This document shows positions 59,520-64,000 of a DNA stretch of 64,000 bases, piece by piece. The notes below the pieces were generated by a model that did not search any database, was not told where the DNA came from, and was given only the letters and a program-made list of their open reading frames with translations. The translations under genes and the position numbers were made by a program. The number at the start of each line of letters is the position of its first letter. Position 1 is the first letter of the stretch. Origin of the DNA: Suilimivivens sp963650485 (lineage in GTDB: Bacteria; Bacillota; Clostridia; Lachnospirales; Lachnospiraceae). The stretch spans positions 1 to 64,000 of the forward strand of contig CAVJLN010000002.1 in NCBI GenBank assembly GCA_963650485.1, written 5' to 3'.

Positions 59520-60389
59520 ATGGCAGGATTATTGGCAGGATTGGAGAAGCTTGGTTTAAAAAATCTGGACAACCTGAACTTGTATGAAGAGGAGAAGGAA
59601 AAGGAACAGGAAGAAAAAAGGGAAGAGGTAAAAGAAGAGACGCCGCAGAATAAGGAAAAGGATTATCTGTTTCCCAAAACCTACGACTGTCCGGTATGTG
59701 CAACAAAGTTTAAGGAGATAACCGTAAAAGCCAATCGTGCCAGACTGGTTCATATGGATCGGGACTTAAGACCGGTTCACGATGAGATTGAACCGTTAAA
59801 GTATGAAGCAATTGTATGCCCGAAATGCGGATATGCAGCGTTGGGCAGATATTACGGAACCTTGGCTCCCTCACAGACCAAAGCAATCCGGGAGAATATT
59901 TCAGGCTCTTATCAGGGGAACACCGAAGAAAAGGAAACCTATACCATGGAAGATGCGCTTGAACGCAACAAGCTGTGTCTTTTGAATGCGATTGTAAAGC
60001 ATGCCAAGGCAAGCGAAAAGGCTTACATCTGTCTGAAATGCGGCTGGCTGGTACGCTGCATGAAGGAAGCACTTTTAAAGGAAGCACCGGAGGATACAGC
60101 GAAGTTAAAGGAGCTTAAGGAGCAGGAGCTGGAATATTTAAAGAATGCCTATGAAGGATTCGTAAATGCCCGGATGACGGAGAGTAACTATCCGATGTGC
60201 GGTATGGATGAAATGACCGTGGATTATCTGGTGGCAGCACTCGCTATGGATATCGGGCAGTATGATGTCGCAACAAAGATGATCGCATCGATCCTGACTT
60301 CCACTTCGGCAACACCAAGAATCAAGGATAAGGCAAGAGATTTAAAGGATGAACTGATTGCGCTCATCAGGGAAAAGACTGCGAAATAG
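59520..60389 (+). CDS. DUF2225-type zinc-ribbon protein
   Basis: A 289-residue cytoplasmic protein. Following an acidic Glu/Lys-rich coiled stretch (about 20-45), CPVCATKFKEITVKANRARL near residue 55 and CPKCGYAALGRYYGTL near residue 95 provide four Zn-binding Cys, the DUF2225 pattern. The C-terminal half is helical, with TPR-like spacing (YLKNAYEGFVNARMTES and DYLVAALAMDIGQYDVATKM), and CLKCGWLVRC near residue 160 gives a third Cys pair. Function unknown. Starts 26 bases after glnS, in the same unit. Confidence 0.82.
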   Translation: MAGLLAGLEKLGLKNLDNLNLYEEEKEKEQEEKREEVKEETPQNKEKDYLFPKTYDCPVCATKFKEITVKANRARLVHMDRDLRPVHDEIEPLKYEAIVCPKCGYAALGRYYGTLAPSQTKAIRENISGSYQGNTEEKETYTMEDALERNKLCLLNAIVKHAKASEKAYICLKCGWLVRCMKEALLKEAPEDTAKLKELKEQELEYLKNAYEGFVNARMTESNYPMCGMDEMTVDYLVAALAMDIGQYDVATKMIASILTSTSATPRIKDKARDLKDELIALIREKTAK

Positions 60390-60448
60390 CATCATAGCAT
60401 AGGGTGAGAAATCAGGCAGCTGAGAAGTAAGCAAAAGCTGTGAAAGAA

Positions 60449-60505
60449 AAATAAACGAAAACAAAAAGCTGTGTAATTTGCACAGCTTTTTGTTTTCGCT
60501 TATTT
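60449..60505. terminator. Strong bidirectional terminator
   Basis: CGAAAACAAAAAGCTGTG pairs with CACAGCTTTTTGTTTTCG across a TAATTTG loop, extended by AAATAA/TTATTT. It sits between convergent genes. Confidence 0.9.
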
Positions 60506-60539
60506 CGTAATGTTCAGGAAAAGCATCTCGGTTTCATTC

Positions 60540-61088
60540 TCATTCCAAAGGGAATTCTTCAGTAACAGAATCGGTGTTTTCTTTAACCGGTTCTTCTGCC
60601 GGAACTTCGGGAGCAGGAGCTTCTTCTGTTACAGCAGCCTCTTCAGAAGAGGTTTCCGCAGCCGCTTCCTTGGCCGCTTCTTCGCCTGCGGCATCCGCAG
60701 CAGTCTCTTCCACAGTCTCTTCCTCGGGAACTTCTTCGCCTGCGGGTTCGTTCGCAGCTTCTACAGGCTTTGCTTCGGACTTCTCAGCGGATTCCATTAC
60801 GGTTTCCTTTACCTTCTGAACAGAATCGGTAATGACTTCCTTGGCTTTCTGGAAAGCTTCCGTTGCAAAAGCCTCTGCTTTATCAAGATTCAGGGAAACA
60901 TAGGAACGTTCCTTCGCAGGGGCAGCGTCTTCATCGAGATCTTCGCTGAAATCATCGAGGTCGTCCTCCTCCTCTTTACCGGAAAGAACCGTTGCCGTAT
61001 CCTTCTTCTGCAGATACTGATATGCGCCATAAGCAGCGGCACCTGCTACAGCAGAAAATAATAAAAACTTGCCAAATTTCTTGGACAT
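60540..61088 (-). CDS. Membrane-anchored acidic Ala/Glu-rich protein
   Basis: A 182-residue protein with a short N-terminal hydrophobic anchor (GKFLLFSAVAGAAAYGAYQY) and a long, very acidic, low-complexity body. Residues 45-110 contain SLNLDKAEAFATEAFQKAKE and SVQKVKETVMESAEKSEAK, which look like amphipathic helices of YtxH type; the rest (about 110-182) is Glu/Ala/Pro-rich. There is no catalytic motif, and function is unknown. Long frames on the opposite strand here are shadows of this repetitive coding sequence. Confidence 0.75.
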   Translation of the reverse strand: MSKKFGKFLLFSAVAGAAAYGAYQYLQKKDTATVLSGKEEEDDLDDFSEDLDEDAAPAKERSYVSLNLDKAEAFATEAFQKAKEVITDSVQKVKETVMESAEKSEAKPVEAANEPAGEEVPEEETVEETAADAAGEEAAKEAAAETSSEEAAVTEEAPAPEVPAEEPVKENTDSVTEEFPLE

Positions 61089-61276
61089 ATACGTACTCCT
61101 TTCTGTAACAAACCGTAACTGTGAAGATACTGAATCGTTACAATGTCTTTACTATGATTCGATACGTATATCTTAATACTATTTTGGAAAAAAGAAAAGA
61201 AAATTATGCGAAAGAGTTTCGAAAAAATTTATAAAAATTTCCAGACGGATTTCGGGGATTGATACCTTTGATCATC

Positions 61277-61305
61277 TTGAATCCCAGACAAAAATATGTT
61301 ATATT
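61277..61305 (+). promoter_or_regulatory. Promoter of the TetR gene
   Basis: TTGAAT and TATATT with a 17-base spacer, 42 bases before the start. Confidence 0.55.
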
Positions 61306-61346
61306 TTTCTTCGACTAAGAAAGTCAATTGGAAGGGATACCGGGGT

Positions 61347-61967
61347 ATGAATGAGAAGTTTTTTGATTTAAAGAAGGAGAAGCAGGATCGTATGATCAAC
61401 GCCTCCTTAAAAGTGTTTGCCATGAATGGCTATGCACATGCAAGCACGGATGATATTGTCCGTGAGGCCGGAATCAGTAAGGGATTACTGTTTCATTATT
61501 TTGTAAGCAAGCTGGGGCTGTATTCGTTTATTTACGATTACAGCATTCGTTATGTGATTCTGGAACTGACCACAGGCGTGGATAAGGAAGAGACGGATTA
61601 TTTCCGTCTGGTGGAGCAGATCAAGGAAGCAGAGCTGCAGGTGATGCGTAATTATCCGTATATGATGTTTTTTTTGAATAACAGCAGACTGGAAAATGTC
61701 AGTGAGGTACTGGTAGAGACGGAGGACAAGCGGAATATTTTAAGTGAGAGGTATGCGCAGATTTTAAGTCAGGCGACAGGGGAAGAGCTGGATGAGCGGT
61801 TAAGCCTGGAACAGCTTTCAGAAATGATTCGGTTTACGACAGAAGGACTGATGCGCAGTCATTTCCTTGAAGGCTCCTTCCAGCCGGAGCTTTATCATCA
61901 GGAATTAAAACAGTATCTGGGTACCATGCGCCTGTTGGGAACTAAGAAACCGGAGGTTATGTCATGA
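61347..61967 (+). CDS. TetR/AcrR-family regulator
   Basis: A 206-residue regulator. The N-terminal helix-turn-helix is ASLKVFAMNGYAHASTDDIV, REAGISKGLLFHYFVSKLGL, typical of TetR, and the rest is an effector domain of helices. The stop overlaps the next start (ATGA), so the two are co-translated. ATG 61347 is chosen as the start of the homology; GGAAGG lies 11 bases upstream. It probably controls its own operon, and the ligand is not evident. Confidence 0.88.
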   Translation: MNEKFFDLKKEKQDRMINASLKVFAMNGYAHASTDDIVREAGISKGLLFHYFVSKLGLYSFIYDYSIRYVILELTTGVDKEETDYFRLVEQIKEAELQVMRNYPYMMFFLNNSRLENVSEVLVETEDKRNILSERYAQILSQATGEELDERLSLEQLSEMIRFTTEGLMRSHFLEGSFQPELYHQELKQYLGTMRLLGTKKPEVMS

Positions 61968-62725
61968 AAGAAAAATTATATACGATACCGTTAAATGATG
62001 CACTCAATGCAGATGATGAGTGCCCGTTCTGCTTTGTTGAACGGGAGATAGAGCACGATTTGCTGGATTTCGTGCTGGGCTCCGGATCCTCTTATATGGA
62101 AAGTGATGTCAGGGCAATTACAGATCGTACCGGTTTTTGCCGGCTGCATTTTAAGAAGATGTTTGACTATGGAAATACCCTCGGAAACGGCTGGATTTTA
62201 AAGACGCATTATAAAAGGATGAATCAGGAGCTGCAGGAGCAGTTTGATAAATTTACGCCGGGCAAATCCGGATTTATGGCAAGGATGAAGAAACCGGCGG
62301 ATACCACCAACTCCATCGGGGCGTGGGTGCGCGAGAAGGAGAAGTCCTGCTATATCTGCCGGCAGGCAGCAGATACCTACGAGCGGTATCTGGATACCTT
62401 CTTTTATCTTTATACCAGGGATGCTGCATTTAAGGAAAAGCTATTAAACGGGAAGGGGTTTTGCCTGCCGCACTTTGGAGATCTGTGTGAGGGAGCGGAG
62501 AGCCGTCTGAACGATAAGGAAAAGGCAGAGTTTTATCCGGCAATGTTCCGGCTGATGAAGACCAATATGGAACGTCTGCAGGAGGATGTTTCGTGGCTTG
62601 TAGAAAAATTTGATTACCGCAACAAGGATGCGGACTGGAAGAATTCCAGGGATGCCATTCAGCGCGGCATGCAGAAATTAAAGGGTGGATATCCGGCAGA
62701 TCCTGTTTATAAACAGAGTAAATAA
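61964..62725 (+). CDS. Uncharacterised protein with two CxxC...CxxH units (DUF6062-like)
   Basis: A 253-residue protein with an internal duplication. CPFCFVEREIEHDLLDF near residue 20 is followed by GFCRLHFKKM near residue 63. CYICRQAADTYERYLDTFFY near residue 128 is followed by GFCLPHFGDL near residue 166. Each unit gives three Cys and a His spaced for zinc. No other catalytic motif or membrane segment is seen. The ATGA overlap with the TetR gene implies a working link. I recall the family as DUF6062, without known function. Confidence 0.75.
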   Translation: MKEKLYTIPLNDALNADDECPFCFVEREIEHDLLDFVLGSGSSYMESDVRAITDRTGFCRLHFKKMFDYGNTLGNGWILKTHYKRMNQELQEQFDKFTPGKSGFMARMKKPADTTNSIGAWVREKEKSCYICRQAADTYERYLDTFFYLYTRDAAFKEKLLNGKGFCLPHFGDLCEGAESRLNDKEKAEFYPAMFRLMKTNMERLQEDVSWLVEKFDYRNKDADWKNSRDAIQRGMQKLKGGYPADPVYKQSK

Positions 62726-62793
62726 AGTTTGTGAAAAGAACATGTATATTCCGGACATGATTTCATATCCTATACACAAAAAGGAGAGGAATC

Positions 62794-63234
62794 ATGTCAG
62801 AAGAATATAAAGAATATGTTAAGAAAATTACACCAACCTATCAGCTTGGGAAGCAGATGGTGAAGGCCTTTTTCGTGGGAGGGCTGATCTGTGTACTGGG
62901 GCAGCTCATTACGAACCTGTCGATTAAGAAGCTTGGTATGGACGGGCAGCAGGCAGGAAGCATCTGTTCCCTTGTCCTCATAGCATTAAGCGTGCTTCTG
63001 ACCGGCTTTCATGTGTATTCGAAGATTGTGACCTTTGCGGGAGCAGGGGCGCTTGTTCCGATTACCGGATTTGCCAATTCGGTGGCAGCTCCGGCGATTG
63101 AGTTTAAGAAGGAAGGCTGGGTGTTTGGCGTGGGCTGTAAGATTTTTACGATTGCAGGACCCGTTATTCTGTATGGAATTTTCACAAGCTGGGTGTTAGG
63201 GCTTGTTTATTGGATTTGGACGGTTCTGTTCTGA
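62794..63234 (+). CDS. spoVAC: Stage V sporulation protein AC
   Basis: A 146-residue membrane protein with about four helices, including VKAFFVGGLICVLGQLITNL and FAGAGALVPITGFANSVAAP followed by AIEFKKEGWVFGVGCKIF, the SpoVAC signature. SpoVAC is the mechanosensitive, membrane part of the dipicolinate channel of spores. spoVAD and spoVAE, its usual partners, are not found here: the next gene encodes an MBOAT protein. RBS AAGGAGAGG. It supports a spore-forming lineage, but a lone copy need not mean sporulation. Confidence 0.9.
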   Translation: MSEEYKEYVKKITPTYQLGKQMVKAFFVGGLICVLGQLITNLSIKKLGMDGQQAGSICSLVLIALSVLLTGFHVYSKIVTFAGAGALVPITGFANSVAAPAIEFKKEGWVFGVGCKIFTIAGPVILYGIFTSWVLGLVYWIWTVLF

Positions 63235-63287
63235 AAGACGGTTCCGGGAAGTAGAGAATCCGGAAAGCTTTGAAGTTAAGAAAAATG

Positions 63288-63308
63288 GTAACTGTTCCGA
63301 ATAGTTAC
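63288..63308. repeat. Minimal palindrome made of two family A ends
   Basis: GTAACTGTTC joins directly to CGAATAGTTAC, i.e. two terminal repeats without any interior. The flanks GAAAAATG and GAAATATG are 7 of 8 identical, as expected of an old target duplication. Confidence 0.5.
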
Positions 63309-63360
63309 GAAATATGAAAAGACAGAAATTGAAAGAGAATAGATAGAGAGAAGACAAAAG

Positions 63361-64000
63361 ATGATCAGCTTTGCCAGTTTGGAATTTATGTTCCGGTTTT
63401 TACCGGTCTTTTTGATCTTATATTATGCGTTTCCCGCAAAACACAGAAACACGATATTGCTTATAGGCAGTATTGTGTTTTATGCTGTCGGGGAACCGGT
63501 TTTTATTTTGTTACTTATTTTTCTGACCTGGCTCAATTACTTTATTGGGAAGCGGATGTGGGATCAGCGGTGCGGGTATGAAATCCGGAAATGGCATCAG
63601 ATTGCCAGAAAACGATATCTGACCGGAATCGTATGTGTGGATGTGGCAGTTCTCATTGTGTTTAAAGCACTTGGAGTATTTGGGGCAGGATCGTTACTAC
63701 CGCTTGGAATCAGCTTTTACATTTTTAAGATGATTTCCTATCAGGCGGATCTGTATCGGGGAGAGATTACGGAAAGTCCAAAGTTTATGGATGCAGCCCT
63801 GTATTTTATGGTGTTTCCACAGATTGCCCAGGGACCGATCATGCGTTATGAGGAAGGACAGCCCTATGCCTTGCGGTATTATTCCCTGGAAGGATTTGAG
63901 GACGGATTACAGTATTTTGTGATTGGCTTGTCCATGAAGGTGCTGCTCGCAGACCGTCTTGCGATTCTCTGGAAGGATTTGCAGATGATCGGTTATCAGA
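63361..64000 (+). CDS. MBOAT-family O-acyltransferase, 5' part (runs off the window)
   Basis: The first 213 residues of a polytopic membrane protein, open to the window end. It starts MISFASLEFMFRFLPVFLIL and continues with LLIGSIVFYAVGEPVFILLL, TWLNYFIGKRMWD, LPLGISFYIFKMISYQADLY and FFPQIAQGPIMRYEE-like sequence (VFPQIAQGPIMRYEE). These are the AlgI/PatA-type MBOAT landmarks. Such enzymes move acyl groups to envelope polysaccharides, together with a lipoprotein or GDSL partner that would lie further right. The catalytic His is beyond the window. RBS AGAGAGAAG. Confidence 0.85.
   Translation, partial: MISFASLEFMFRFLPVFLILYYAFPAKHRNTILLIGSIVFYAVGEPVFILLLIFLTWLNYFIGKRMWDQRCGYEIRKWHQIARKRYLTGIVCVDVAVLIVFKALGVFGAGSLLPLGISFYIFKMISYQADLYRGEITESPKFMDAALYFMVFPQIAQGPIMRYEEGQPYALRYYSLEGFEDGLQYFVIGLSMKVLLADRLAILWKDLQMIGYQ

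Noticed and set aside
60510..61061. 183-residue Phe/Arg-rich open frame
   Set aside because: Complement of the low-complexity Glu/Ala-rich gene on the minus strand; composition is not that of a real protein.
62743..62775. Sporulation (sigma F/G) promoter before spoVAC
   Set aside because: GTATA and CATAT are present, but spacing and the -10 differ from consensus; not convincing.

Overview
The window looks like a chromosomal segment of a butyrate-forming gut Lachnospiraceae (Clostridia). Evidence: a complete thl-crt-hbd-bcd-etfB-etfA operon in the order I associate with Roseburia/Butyrivibrio-type organisms, the sporulation gene spoVAC, GatCAB, strong GGAGG ribosome-binding sites, and LplB/YtcP-type oligosaccharide ABC transporters. 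Genus is inference. Two assembly gaps (37139-37333 and 45722-46519) cut through mtnA and hom. No CRISPR array, rRNA or intact transposase was seen; there is one tRNA (Gly-CCC).

Layout. 1-1000: debris (a RelE/ParE toxin tail, a relic of a phage-type gene, an unrecognised gene tail) ending in the first copy of a mobile palindromic repeat. 1058-11297: housekeeping and envelope genes (mazG, HAD phosphatase, tRNA-Gly, shikimate kinase, secreted metalloprotease, SDR, thioredoxin-reductase-like protein, NlpC/P60 hydrolase, hpf, a GT-C-like membrane protein, an M23 peptidase). 11420-12742: GH29 fucosidase. 12834-19192: butyrate operon with a good promoter and a Rex-like operator just downstream of it. 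19305-21979: KDPG aldolase, KDG kinase and an IclR regulator with a paired operator. 22010-25395: repeats, a GntR remnant, then a polar amino-acid ABC transporter. 25678-32597: oligosaccharide ABC transporter, LacI regulator and GH35 beta-galactosidase, with repeated GCGCAAC operator-like sites. 32898-36614: uxuB, uxuA and an AraC regulator. 37334-39284: mtnA plus a class II aldolase, suggesting methylthioribose/5-deoxyribose salvage. 39433-41026: glycine riboswitch and AGCS symporter. 41465-44711: gatCAB. 44930-49275: ACT protein, hom, an ApgM-like protein and lysC, probably the threonine branch. 49657-51807: a HipB/HipA-like toxin-antitoxin-type locus. 51860-64000: an anchored protein, guaB, a GGDEF-EAL protein, glnS, DUF2225, TetR plus a Cys-rich protein, spoVAC, and a truncated MBOAT acyltransferase.

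How the genes fit together. Uronate and galactoside/fucoside breakdown (GH29, GH35, uxuAB, kdgK, eda and the ABC system) feeds pyruvate and acetyl-CoA, which the thl-etfA operon turns into butyryl-CoA. The Rex-like site would tie that operon to NADH/NAD+.

The most unusual content is not a protein. It is a family of about 145-190 bp, two-hairpin, non-coding palindromic elements with GTAACTATTCAGA terminal inverted repeats and exact 8-bp target duplications. Their stems differ between copies by compensatory base changes. They have inserted at gene ends, supplied stop codons and helped dismantle a GntR-IclR operon. At least three other inverted-repeat elements of different sequence lie in the window.
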